A DNA stretch of 64,000 nucleotides, from NCBI GenBank assembly GCA_033558025.1, contig JAUCEF010000017.1:1860001-1924000 (forward strand), written 5' to 3'. Under the pieces are notes generated by a model. That model did no database searches, was not told the origin of the DNA, and saw only the letters and a program-made list of their open reading frames with translations. Made by a program: the position numbers and the translations under genes. This document shows positions 54,266 through 63,637 of the stretch, one piece after another; within the stretch, counting starts at the first letter, position 1; every line of letters begins with the position of its first letter. This DNA comes from Phytophthora sp. 'mugwort'. Taxonomy: Eukaryota; Oomycota; Peronosporomycetes; Peronosporales; Peronosporaceae.

Positions 54266-56561
54266 AGAAGAAGAAGAAGAAGAGGATGAAGCGATGGCTG
54301 ACGCCGAAGAAGAGGAGGACAATACCTCATCGGAGGGCACACCAGAAGAAATTAACCAGCTTATTGGCAAGCCTGTTGAGAAGACAGTTACGAAGGAAGG
54401 ATGCGGAATTGATGTTGTACAGGGTGCTGTAGCGAGCTACTTCCCGGCCACTAAGATGTTTCGGGTCATGTATTTTGACGGGGAGTGCAATGATCTTTCA
54501 TACCAAGAAGTATTCAAAAGTATTCCGGCGGACTTGCGTCCAGTGGGAATCGGCGGCAAGAGAAAGCGAAAGACCAAGGAAATTGTACAAAAAGGAGAGA
54601 AATCTGGCGTGTCAGCGATGCCTAAACGGCCGAAGACGCTTGACTTAAACGCTTCGCTGTCCACTTCCGCTACACCCACAGGACAGAATAAGCCGAGTTC
54701 TGCGGCTAGTTCACCGTCTTCTGTGGCCCAGTCGCCTGTGGGTTCAGCCGTTCTAGAGACTGATATGCTGGCGGTCAACGACGTCGAGTATAATATCGTA
54801 CGCAAAGTGCTGTATATTATTGTTAGCACTGTGAGCAACACGGTAATGGAGCGACAACTTGAGGCTCTTTCCTCGGCCGAGTTACAGGTATGTTACCTGA
54901 TCGTTGCTCTAAAACCACTTTGCTGTTGTCATGCTGGGGCATCTAACAAGCTTTGCTTTCCTTCTTGTATATAGGATAAGGAGGCTTTGGAAGTGTTCGT
55001 GCGAAGGGGTGGTCTGACATCTTTGGCACAACTTCTTTCCAAATGGGAAAATCAAGTTGAAACGGAGCACGGTGTACTGCTCGTCCTGAAGGTAAAATCG
55101 TTTGAACCCTTTGGTAATAATGCAAAATGCTGACTGGGTTTGTGGGCGTAGGCTCTTGCGGTGTTACCTCGAGTGACAAAAGATGCAATTCTTGAAAGCA
55201 ATATTGGCAAGAAAGTGAGGGGAATTGAGAGACATGGCTCCTATAGGAACTCGGCTATACGTGGTCTTGCGTCCTGGGTTATTAAAAAGATGAAAGCGGA
55301 CGTTGAAGCCCAGAAGGAGGCTGAAGCCCCAAGTAAGAGCATCAAAGACAAGCCTGACGGCAACAAAGAAAACCGCTCTCGAGGGTCAAGCTCACCGAGA
55401 CAAAGTACTTCCAAACCTCATGCTGACGCGACACGTAATGATCGCTTAACTACTCCCAAAGCGGGTGTCAATCCGCAATCCAGCAAAGCCAAGACTTCAT
55501 CTACCTCGAATGGTAGCAGTCCTACCTTGAAGCGGTCGAATTCGGCAAGCCATTTGCTCAACCTGATGAGTATGTTATCTTGGTTGTCAAAGTCTGGCGG
55601 GTGACTTTTATTGACTTGTGTTGTGCGGTATTGTACGTGAATAGAATCTCGTAATGGTAGAGACACTAGTATCGCTCGACGCGAGCGCGACATTTTTGGG
55701 AATCCTCTGACTTCCCAGAACAAGCGAAGATTGGGGACGTCGAATAATTGGCGAGCTCGACGCTCGACAGTGGTGTTAGATCAAGTGAGTAAGCGGGTGA
55801 CCGAAAACGCCCAGGAAGGCGAGACCCTGAAAACACAGCAAGCTGAGGAAGATGATTGGAAACCGTCCAAGATTTCTTTTGCTGAAGACGACGCGGTGTG
55901 TCCATTTGACAAGGAGGTTGAGGTCTCAAAGCTGCTTGTCTTCAGACTGTCTGGATTTACAAAGGCCCGAGTGCGTCCAGTTGCCAAGTCATCCTCGGGA
56001 CCTCTTCGATCGATTCTTCGAGTTCGATTATCGCCGCGTCCGCAACAAATTGCACTGCAGTCCATTAAAGGAGACTCCGACACTGCTCCGCCTACAGTCC
56101 GCTCCACTGCAAGGCCAGTAATCGACCCCATTGTGGTGCCTTCTGAGCGTCCCTCACTCGGTAGCGAAGTGTCTGAAGATGGAGCGGCTGAGTCGCCAAT
56201 GTTTGACACGTCTAAATTGTCAAAGGTTGTGAGCCCAACGGAGAAAAGGAAGCAAGGCTTTTCTCCACCCCCTTGCATTCCAGTGTCAGAGCAACCGCCG
56301 TTGGATTTCACCGAGGAAGATGAAGAGGGCGAGGTTTCTGGCAGTGCAGATAGCGGCGGAGGGTCAATGGCGGGATCAAAGCTGACACAAATAGTGAATG
56401 CATCGGCTCCAGCTCGGTCTCCTGCTGATTCTTCGGGGGCAGGTGGCAATGCACCGAAAGCTGAAGTAACAACCCCCGAAATCTGCTCCCCAGGGCCAAA
56501 CGAAGCCGGAGCTGCTTGTATCGAGTCTCCTGTTCAGCAAGTCACCACCAGTTCGGCTTGA
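53703..56561 (+). CDS. Chromatin/transcription-elongation protein: two Tudor-like modules and a TFIIS N-terminal-like domain (four exons)
   Basis: Exons: 53703-54887, 54975-55091, 55152-55569 and 55645-56561; all three introns are GT-AG (87, 60 and 75 nt) and keep frame, giving about 878 residues. Domains: a Tudor/SAWADEE-like strand set at residues 5-60 ('RITKYFNGFADPFEGTVDEH', 'YHISYDDGDSEEM'); a Ser/Lys-rich linker; a run of more than 20 acidic residues at about 173-195; a second Tudor-like module at about 220-275 ('GAVASYFPATKMFRVMYFDG'); and a TFIIS-N/IWS1-like helical domain at about 355-485 that spans three exons ('EVFVRRGGLTSLAQLLSKW', 'IRGLASWVIKKMKADVEAQ'). The long C-terminal tail is disordered. 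The ATG at 53703 is preferred because the Tudor module starts there; upstream codons to 53514 look non-coding, and an unseen upstream exon is possible (AG at 53697). Nuclear role inferred. It ends 92 bp from the opposing aminopeptidase stop. Confidence 0.8.
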
Positions 56562-56653
56562 TTTAACTAGTAATGCGTCGTTCTAGTAACATAATGCAAT
56601 CTCACCAACGTCTTTCGTGTAGGTAGTCGAAGTCTTGACTACCAACTGGGGAC

Positions 56654-59600
56654 TTAATTCTTGTCCAGGATAATGCTGAGCTGGTTGTAAAGCGATTCCT
56701 CTTTCTTCTTGTCGATTGAATCCTGCATGCGCTGTAGCGTTGCAAACATCTTCGCCTTCTTTTCTTCATCAAAGCGCTCGAGATGGTCAAAGCACTGTAA
56801 CAACGGGTAAGCAGACATTTGGTTCACCTTGCCAATCTTCACAAAAGCCTGTACCATCACATCAAGACCCTCATCCGTGACCAGCGAGAATTCGCGAATC
56901 TGCGATAGTGAACGAGTCACAGCACGACCGTGGCTGGACTGAGCAGGGTTGAAGCTCGGGTCATTGAGGACCTTCAGAATCTGCTTTCCCACATCTTTTG
57001 AGTCCAAGCTGCTCACGATACTAATGTACTTCGTCAGCATGTCAGGTGTCTTGCTCCACTCCTTGAAAGTTAGTTCCTGTACTTTTGCACGGCCTGGGAA
57101 CAGCTCGTCTTCAAGCACCATACGGAAGCCGGTGGCCTTCTCATTTGCAAACGTCGAGTTGTTCAACAGATCCAGCGCTAACGTGGATGAAGTCACAGTT
57201 GGAGCAATCGATGGGGTTATGCTGAGCACCGGAGGCTTACCGCCAGCCTCAATAAGCAGCAGCAGGTGGCGTTTCAAGGCACGCTGCTGGAACTGCTCGG
57301 AATGGGGCCCAGTGCGGGCTTCCTGGCACAGCTTCGAGTATGTAGCCTCAATCTGCTGCGAAAACTTGGCCCACACAGCTTGTAGCAGTGCCGTGGTCGC
57401 ACTGTTGACAGCAACATAGTGATGGCTCAACTCGTCGTAATTTGGAATAGTTTTAGTTTCTCCCAACGTCAGCGCACGAGCAGAAGGAGAGAACTCGTCC
57501 GAGAACAGGATCGAGCCGTGCAGCTCCACGAATTCAGACGAAATCTCCACCTGCTTGTCACCCATTAGCAGGCCTTCAATCACCTTCGCCTTCTCAGTAT
57601 CCGCCACGCCGCGGTAAGCTTGATATTTATTGACAGCATCCGGGTCGGACAGAGCCTGCTTCGTGAGTTGAGCAACGGACGAGTTCGTCTGCTTCGACTT
57701 GCCGAAGAAAGACCATCCACGAGCAAAAGACAGGAAGTCCGGCTCTTCCGCTACATCTGGGATAACAAGCTTGGCATCCTTCGTCTTCATGAGGAACACA
57801 CCGCTTTTCATCGACTTGCCGTCCTTCACAAGAGACCAATCAATTGGAATTTCCCACGGTCCGTTGTTGTCAGTAGGCTTGTCCTCGAAGCCCGTCTGTG
57901 AGATCTCCACCACGTACTCCTTGCAAGCAGCCTTGTACTCCGTCGAGTACGTCACCTCAGGGTGGCCCGGGCGGTTCAGCCACGTCTTGGCCAGATTCTG
58001 CAGGGTAAGACCAGAACACTCTTCCATGCACTTGATCCATTCCATGCTGGTGGCATTGCCGAACGCATATTTCGTGTGGTACATGTCAAGAGCCTTGTGG
58101 AAGGCAGCCTCGCCCAATAGCAGTTCAACCATGCGAACAAACTCAGGAGCCTTCGAGTACGTCACAACAGAAACCAGCTCCTGCGTCTGGTTGAAACCCT
58201 GGGGCTCGACAGATAGAGACGTCGCAGACTTGTCTTGCGCAAGTGGCCCAATGGCCGGGGTGAACATGTACAAGACTTCGCTCAGACGGCTGTAATCCTC
58301 GCCGAAAATGGCCGCACCACGCTTACGTTCCATGTGCACCGTGACAGCCTCGTTCAACCAGATCTCGAATGGGGACTGGCCAGTGACCTGGCTGCCGTTG
58401 ATGTTGTGGTAGTACTCGTGGACCTTCACGTGCTCCATGTACTCGTACGACTTGTCGTCCATGCGGCAGCTGGGGCACAGACACGAGCTCACGATGGTGG
58501 TGTTGCCGACATTTTCCATGCCACCGTAGTACGAGTTCTCCATCGCAATCTCGCGGTAAACGGCACCAGTGTACTTGTAGCCTGTCTTCTTCCACACCTT
58601 CAACAGGTCTTTCAGCTCGGCGCGAATCGTAGCCAAGCGCGCAGCATCCGAAGCGCTCAGAGGGGTCTTGACGTACTCCTCATTGGGTCCGAGACACAGC
58701 GGGCCTTCCTTAGCCTTGAGAGCCTCACGCTCCTCCAGCAGTTCATACATACGCTTGCGCTCGTTATGGTGCTCACAGGCCTCCGGACCCAGACTCACCA
58801 TCACCCACAGCACGGAGTCGTGCAGCATCTTGACAGCTGCCTTGGCATCAGTCGACTCAAAGTAGCCCGGGAACGCCAGGATCTCCAGTAGCGTCGTGTC
58901 GCCATCCGGGAACTCTAGTGTACGACGGAACGTCTCGTATGTGCCCACGCCTAGGAAAAACAGGTACGGCGCCATGTTCACCTTGTGATTAAAGTACTTG
59001 AGCACGTGGCGAGACGGGTCCTCCACGCCTAGCACTTCCGACGCGGAGTGGAACACGGGCACACCAGTCTCCGTGTGGTATCCCGGCGCCAAGTCTCCGT
59101 TTGTGATGATGTTGGTGTAGCGTGTGCCCGCCACAATGGTCGTGGTGTAGTATGCCTTGGCGTCCATCGTGTCGATGCACGGCACGATGCGTTGGAATCC
59201 ATGCTGCTGGCACTGCGTGATGATAGTCTTAGGGGCCCCCTCGGGCGTGTAGTCAAAGTAGAGGCCCTCCAGGATGTTCTCAGTGGGGGTGGCCACCGAC
59301 ACGGTACGGAGTACGAACTCCTCCCCGGACTGCACGGGCTTAGAGAACTTGACAACGAGAAAGTGGTCCTCCTTGTCCACCTCGAACTGCAATGCACGGG
59401 GCTCCGCGAAACTCTGTACATGGCTCACAAAGTCCTTCTTGTCGCTCAATGGCGTGAACTTATCGAACTGCTCAACCGACAGGATCTCCAGCTCCTTCGC
59501 GTTGAGCTTGAGTTCCGAGAGTGGCTGTGCGTCTTCATGCTTGAGCGTCGTCTGCAACGTCACCTTGACCTTGTCTTGGGTCATATCGAACACCATGTCA

Positions 59601-60019
59601 AAGTGCAACGGTTTGGTCTGCAGTGGCTGGAAGTCGTGACGCGTGAAACGGTACCGCTTCCTGGCCTCCTCCAGCTGTTTATCTGCCAACGGCTTCACCT
59701 CCGCATTGGTTATCGCGTCTGCGCCGTTTTCTCCGCTGGCTTCCGAGGAAAAATTGATGGCCCCATGAGCTGCAATTTGACCATCGAGGAAGATCCACGG
59801 TCTCGACCCCGTCCGTGAAATACTCTCCACGGTCTTTCCGCGGCTCAGACTCGACACCACCACTGACAAATAGCGCGCCTTTCCTGCTCCTCTATCGACA
59901 CGGAGGCTTCTTGGTAAGATGCACTCCCGCGTCTTAGCGCGGAGCACTGCACGCGCAAACAGCATCGCCATGGTTGTCCAAATCAAGTACCGGTATGAGC
60001 GGTTGATAAATCGGTTCAA
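56654..60019 (-). CDS. M1 family metallo-aminopeptidase, PepN-like, probably organellar
   Basis: Single 1,121-codon ORF. It removes N-terminal residues from peptides using one zinc ion. Motifs numbered from the 60019 ATG: the substrate-anchoring GGMEN at 499-503, zinc site HEYYH at 534-538 with third ligand Glu557 (exact HEXXH-X18-E spacing), and a catalytic Tyr at 621 in 'VTYSKAPEFVRM'. The N-terminal beta domain ('LEGLYFDYTPEGAP', 'GFQRIVPCIDTMDAKAYYTT') and the helical C-terminal half follow the bacterial PepN order. An extra segment of roughly 80 residues (about 405-485, with 'RKRMYELLEEREALKAKEG') lies just before GGMEN. A second ATG at 59971 begins 'MAMLFARAVLRAKTRECI', a basic amphipathic stretch typical of a mitochondrial presequence, and may be the true start. 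Head-to-head with the IQ gene, 91-139 bp apart. Confidence 0.92.
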   Translation of the reverse strand: MNRFINRSYRYLIWTTMAMLFARAVLRAKTRECILPRSLRVDRGAGKARYLSVVVSSLSRGKTVESISRTGSRPWIFLDGQIAAHGAINFSSEASGENGADAITNAEVKPLADKQLEEARKRYRFTRHDFQPLQTKPLHFDMVFDMTQDKVKVTLQTTLKHEDAQPLSELKLNAKELEILSVEQFDKFTPLSDKKDFVSHVQSFAEPRALQFEVDKEDHFLVVKFSKPVQSGEEFVLRTVSVATPTENILEGLYFDYTPEGAPKTIITQCQQHGFQRIVPCIDTMDAKAYYTTTIVAGTRYTNIITNGDLAPGYHTETGVPVFHSASEVLGVEDPSRHVLKYFNHKVNMAPYLFFLGVGTYETFRRTLEFPDGDTTLLEILAFPGYFESTDAKAAVKMLHDSVLWVMVSLGPEACEHHNERKRMYELLEEREALKAKEGPLCLGPNEEYVKTPLSASDAARLATIRAELKDLLKVWKKTGYKYTGAVYREIAMENSYYGGMENVGNTTIVSSCLCPSCRMDDKSYEYMEHVKVHEYYHNINGSQVTGQSPFEIWLNEAVTVHMERKRGAAIFGEDYSRLSEVLYMFTPAIGPLAQDKSATSLSVEPQGFNQTQELVSVVTYSKAPEFVRMVELLLGEAAFHKALDMYHTKYAFGNATSMEWIKCMEECSGLTLQNLAKTWLNRPGHPEVTYSTEYKAACKEYVVEISQTGFEDKPTDNNGPWEIPIDWSLVKDGKSMKSGVFLMKTKDAKLVIPDVAEEPDFLSFARGWSFFGKSKQTNSSVAQLTKQALSDPDAVNKYQAYRGVADTEKAKVIEGLLMGDKQVEISSEFVELHGSILFSDEFSPSARALTLGETKTIPNYDELSHHYVAVNSATTALLQAVWAKFSQQIEATYSKLCQEARTGPHSEQFQQRALKRHLLLLIEAGGKPPVLSITPSIAPTVTSSTLALDLLNNSTFANEKATGFRMVLEDELFPGRAKVQELTFKEWSKTPDMLTKYISIVSSLDSKDVGKQILKVLNDPSFNPAQSSHGRAVTRSLSQIREFSLVTDEGLDVMVQAFVKIGKVNQMSAYPLLQCFDHLERFDEEKKAKMFATLQRMQDSIDKKKEESLYNQLSIILDKN

Positions 60020-60110
60020 TAAGAGGTTAGGGGTGTCGCTTCAACTTGCCTGAAGTACCGACCTCCGTCGTGTAGGTTACTTAAGTATGTAAAACCAGCA
60101 TCACTGTAGC
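60020..60110. promoter_or_regulatory. Putative bidirectional promoter
   Basis: The only sequence between two divergent start codons (139 bp if the aminopeptidase begins at 59971). Both promoters and both 5' leaders must fit here or inside the genes. No TATA box or clear oomycete initiator match was found. Confidence 0.5.
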
Positions 60111-63100
60111 ATGGCGTTAAGCCGCAAGAACAGTCGATCCGGAGCTAGCGGCCGATCAGATGTTGACGCGGGGGCGTCTCCGCAAATCCACGAACTGCGT
60201 CGCCAACTCCCGAATCTCTGGTCGTCGCAGAAGCACCGACGTCGGTCGACGCAGCTTCCAGGTCCTGCAACTGACAAGAGTTTTGCCATTTGTTCGGCCG
60301 TTCAGCTCGCGTTACTGGAGCCTCTGGCTGCTGTTCATCTTGAAGTTAACGACGTGAGTTGCGCGCGACTGCAATACAGACTTCTAGGTACCAAGCGCTA
60401 CTGGTACAGGTCAGTCAAGCAGGAGAAACAGGGCAAGATCCGCTGGCAGGTCAAAATCTATCAAGTCTGCTGTCGGAAGTCCACCGTCGATGCGCTGCAC
60501 AAGTGCACGTGGCACAAGATGCCGAGACTTGCTAGTGAAGACGTCGCGATCAAGTCTGTGGGCTTTTTTGAAACGGAGAGGGCAGCGTTGACGGCGCTGG
60601 AGGCTGCAATCAAGGCACGAGATGTTACGAATCCGTTTACAGGGTGCAGTACACGGAAGAGTGAGCTGCCGCTGGAGCTGGTCAAGTATTTCCAGGTTGT
60701 CGTCGTGTCGGACACGTTCCAGAGCAAGTCGCAGAACGAGCGGCTCGAAATCATCTACAGACTGCTGTTGGAAGCAGTCCCTAGTTCTGTTAATGCACAA
60801 GAGGATACCGATCCGAAATCGTTTGCCTATCAACAGCCAGTTTCCTTGTATCCAAAAATTAAATCTCAGCTTCGGGGGTTCTCAACCGTGGGGAATCATG
60901 TCGTTAATCTTCCGGTGTGGAGATCCTTGGCCTGTCACTTTACAATTTGTGCGAAAACGACGACACAATGGAGAGCTGGACAAAGCAAGCAGGAGATTGA
61001 GCGCTCTTTTACTGAGCGGTTGGGATTGAGCCATGTTGCCAACGGCGGGGTATTTAATGTGAATTATGGAATGCTCCCAGAATCTCGCGGTTTTGCGGAG
61101 CTGGTATCACAAAACCCGGACAAGCGCCATTCAAAGCAAAAGATCGAGTCGATGCCACACTTTTATCATGGACTGCCCGATGAAGTGAAGCGTATGATCG
61201 CTGAGGAGCAAGCCAAGATGGAGCAGGGACGAGCAGACTCGATCGCGTTCCAAAAACTCTGTAAAAACACTGAGGCCACATTTGTGAAAAAGTATCTTCA
61301 ACGTCGACGCGAATATTTGCAGGTGACTATCAAGTTGCAGCAACTCTATCGCAGCAACATGCACAGCAAGACTCTACGCCGGTGCTTTCGTCGCCATATC
61401 GGTGCTATGAAACTGCAACGTCTTTTTCGCGGTCATCAACGTCGGAAGTACGCAAAGGCGTATTTTCGCGTCGCCACGTGTGCTGTACTAATCATCCAGT
61501 CCGTGTATCGCTCATACAAGTCTAGACAGGCGACCAAGAGGATGCGTATTCGATACGAACGAGCTACACTTGCTCTTCAACGAGTGTATCGAGGTTTTAT
61601 AGGTAGAAAGCACGTCAAGCGGGTACGTCGTCTGCAAGCTAACGCGATTATGGTGGAGAAACTCGTACGAGGTTTTATGGGGCGATGTCGAGCTAAGCGC
61701 ATCTTCCTCGCCAAGCATAAACGGCAAGTCATGACTCCTGCATGTGTGCGCATCCAACGAGTCTGGCGAGGGCAGCGAGAGCGCAAGTGGGTTGCAGCCA
61801 AAGTGCAGGCAAGAGAGAGGGCGCGTGTATACCTTCCTGCTGCACTACAGATCGAGACATTGATTCGAGGCTACTTAGCTCGAAAAGTAGTGAAGAAGTT
61901 TCGCCTCGCAGATAAAGCCGCAAAAGTCATTCAGAAGGTTTGGTGCTCTCGACGCTACTTCAAGAAGTGGATGAAGGTCATGGAGCTACGACGACAGGAT
62001 CGAATGGCATCGCGTATTGGTTCAATCGCTCGAGGTTTTCTCGCGAGGAAGTTCGTACAGCGCCAGAAGCGAAAACGATACGTTCGACAGGTGGTGGAGC
62101 CGTCTGCCGTCAACATTCAACGAGTATTTCGCGGCTACATCGTGCGAAAACGACTTGAAGACAGACGCGATCAGGTCGAGGCTGCTATCACGTTGCAACA
62201 AATGTGGCGCTCCAGATCCACCGTCAAGACAATTCAAGAAAAGCTGCGTGAGTTTCGACGTATGCTTCGCGAATCCGCCGCTGGGAAAGTTCAACGCTGT
62301 TATCTGTGCTATCGGGCACGTCTGGAACTCAATTACCGCCGCCTTGCGCACCACGCTTGCTATGGGAAAGCTGCTCTAGCTGTTCAAGCTGCATGGAGAA
62401 GCTACTGCAGTCGAAAGCAACTCCAAAAATTCCGTTTCTGCTCGTTAATTGAACGCAAGGCGACTTCACTCACCCAGACGAAAGAAGAGCGTGAAATGAT
62501 TGAGTTTGACGTCTTTGATGCACGTGCCGATCTCAAGCGTGTAGTGAAGTACAAGGCCAAGACTCTCCGTCGGATCAAGGAGATGAAGGCGATGAGGATT
62601 GAATGGGAACGACGCCAACCAGTAGTCGAAAAAGAACTGAGCCAGCTCAGGGAAGAAGACCTGGATCGAGGCTGGGGCGAAGCTTTCGAAACTGAAAAGC
62701 ACATTCTGCATTTCAGTCTACAACTGAGCGTGGAGGACATTCTCTCTCACAAGCAACAGGTGCGAGAGTACGACGAGGAAATCGAGGAGTTGCGGATCGA
62801 GCTAGAAGACCTGGAGCGGGATATGGAAGAGTGCATCTGGGACGAGACGATGGAGCTCGAGGCTTATAGAGACATGGAGCTGCAACGAGCAGCCTCAATG
62901 TTTGCTGAGGAGAAGGCTCAGAGAGTTCGTCTGCAACGTATTCGATGGGGCACGAGGAACGTGCGCAAGCATGTCATTTGGCGTGAGCGCAAGGACTTAC
63001 AAGCGCTACAGAAGGAGACCGTCGCGAAACGACAAGTAGAGGAATTGGGTGTACTGGCGTTTGAGAAGAAGCAGTTCATAAAGCGCAAGCTTGAACAGGC

Positions 63101-63431
63101 AATTGAAGATGCCGCGAGATCACGAGCCAAGCAGAACGAGGTCATGATGGAGATGAAGCGCGACGCTAACGTTCTTGTTGGATTTAGTGAAGCTGTACAG
63201 AAGATGCAGGGGATCACTCAGGAATACTCGTTTCAATACCGACTGCCAAAGACCGATCTCCGAGAGGATCCCGAGTCTGCAATGTGCGCTGGATGTGGTC
63301 GTATCACCTGTGACTGTCATCTGAAGAGCAACGAAGACGCCCGAGACACACAAAAACTTAATACAAACAGCTCGTTGATTAAAACACGAACCAGGAACAG
63401 GTTGGCAAGGCGTTGGCGATACCAAGATTGA
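60111..63431 (+). CDS. Multi-IQ-motif coiled-coil protein
   Basis: Uninterrupted 1,106-residue ORF. Residues 1-390 form a basic N-terminal region without a recognised fold. Residues about 395-775 hold some 12-13 IQ-type repeats at 25-35-residue spacing, for example 'AMKLQRLFRGHQRRKYAKAY' (432), 'TLALQRVYRGFIGRKHVKRV' (485), 'ALQIETLIRGYLARKVVKKF' (577) and 'AVNIQRVFRGYIVRKRLEDR' (665). IQ motifs bind calmodulin or EF-hand light chains. Residues about 785-1030 are charged, heptad-rich coiled coil ('EYDEEIEELRIELEDLERDM'). Near the end, 'MCAGCGRITCDC' (about 1058-1069) gives two close Cys pairs, a possible small metal site. There is no motor domain, so it is not a myosin. Proteins of this build are common in flagellar axonemes and spindle poles, and oomycete zoospores are flagellate, but location is inference. 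Start chosen as the first ATG after the divergent promoter. Confidence 0.85.
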   Translation: MALSRKNSRSGASGRSDVDAGASPQIHELRRQLPNLWSSQKHRRRSTQLPGPATDKSFAICSAVQLALLEPLAAVHLEVNDVSCARLQYRLLGTKRYWYRSVKQEKQGKIRWQVKIYQVCCRKSTVDALHKCTWHKMPRLASEDVAIKSVGFFETERAALTALEAAIKARDVTNPFTGCSTRKSELPLELVKYFQVVVVSDTFQSKSQNERLEIIYRLLLEAVPSSVNAQEDTDPKSFAYQQPVSLYPKIKSQLRGFSTVGNHVVNLPVWRSLACHFTICAKTTTQWRAGQSKQEIERSFTERLGLSHVANGGVFNVNYGMLPESRGFAELVSQNPDKRHSKQKIESMPHFYHGLPDEVKRMIAEEQAKMEQGRADSIAFQKLCKNTEATFVKKYLQRRREYLQVTIKLQQLYRSNMHSKTLRRCFRRHIGAMKLQRLFRGHQRRKYAKAYFRVATCAVLIIQSVYRSYKSRQATKRMRIRYERATLALQRVYRGFIGRKHVKRVRRLQANAIMVEKLVRGFMGRCRAKRIFLAKHKRQVMTPACVRIQRVWRGQRERKWVAAKVQARERARVYLPAALQIETLIRGYLARKVVKKFRLADKAAKVIQKVWCSRRYFKKWMKVMELRRQDRMASRIGSIARGFLARKFVQRQKRKRYVRQVVEPSAVNIQRVFRGYIVRKRLEDRRDQVEAAITLQQMWRSRSTVKTIQEKLREFRRMLRESAAGKVQRCYLCYRARLELNYRRLAHHACYGKAALAVQAAWRSYCSRKQLQKFRFCSLIERKATSLTQTKEEREMIEFDVFDARADLKRVVKYKAKTLRRIKEMKAMRIEWERRQPVVEKELSQLREEDLDRGWGEAFETEKHILHFSLQLSVEDILSHKQQVREYDEEIEELRIELEDLERDMEECIWDETMELEAYRDMELQRAASMFAEEKAQRVRLQRIRWGTRNVRKHVIWRERKDLQALQKETVAKRQVEELGVLAFEKKQFIKRKLEQAIEDAARSRAKQNEVMMEMKRDANVLVGFSEAVQKMQGITQEYSFQYRLPKTDLREDPESAMCAGCGRITCDCHLKSNEDARDTQKLNTNSSLIKTRTRNRLARRWRYQD

Positions 63432-63637
63432 TTAGTGACGGCTCTGCATTCGACCTGAAGATGCCATCAGTGGAAATTCACGTGTACCATGACAGCGTTT
63501 AATCGTCGGACCAGTCCGAAGCTTCTGACATGCTCAGAGAATCTTCACGGTTCCGAAGCCCAACCATTTGCTACAGGATGACAAAAGCATTAGCAAGGCA
63601 AGTGAGATTCCACCCACCTAAGAATATTACTCGCGCT

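Noticed and set aside
54164..54370. Poly-serine ORF on the minus strand.
   Set aside because: It is the complement of the acidic GAA/GAG run in the chromatin-protein gene.
59048..59818. Long plus-strand ORF of 256 codons.
   Set aside because: It is the antisense shadow of the M1 aminopeptidase, whose active-site motifs prove the minus strand.
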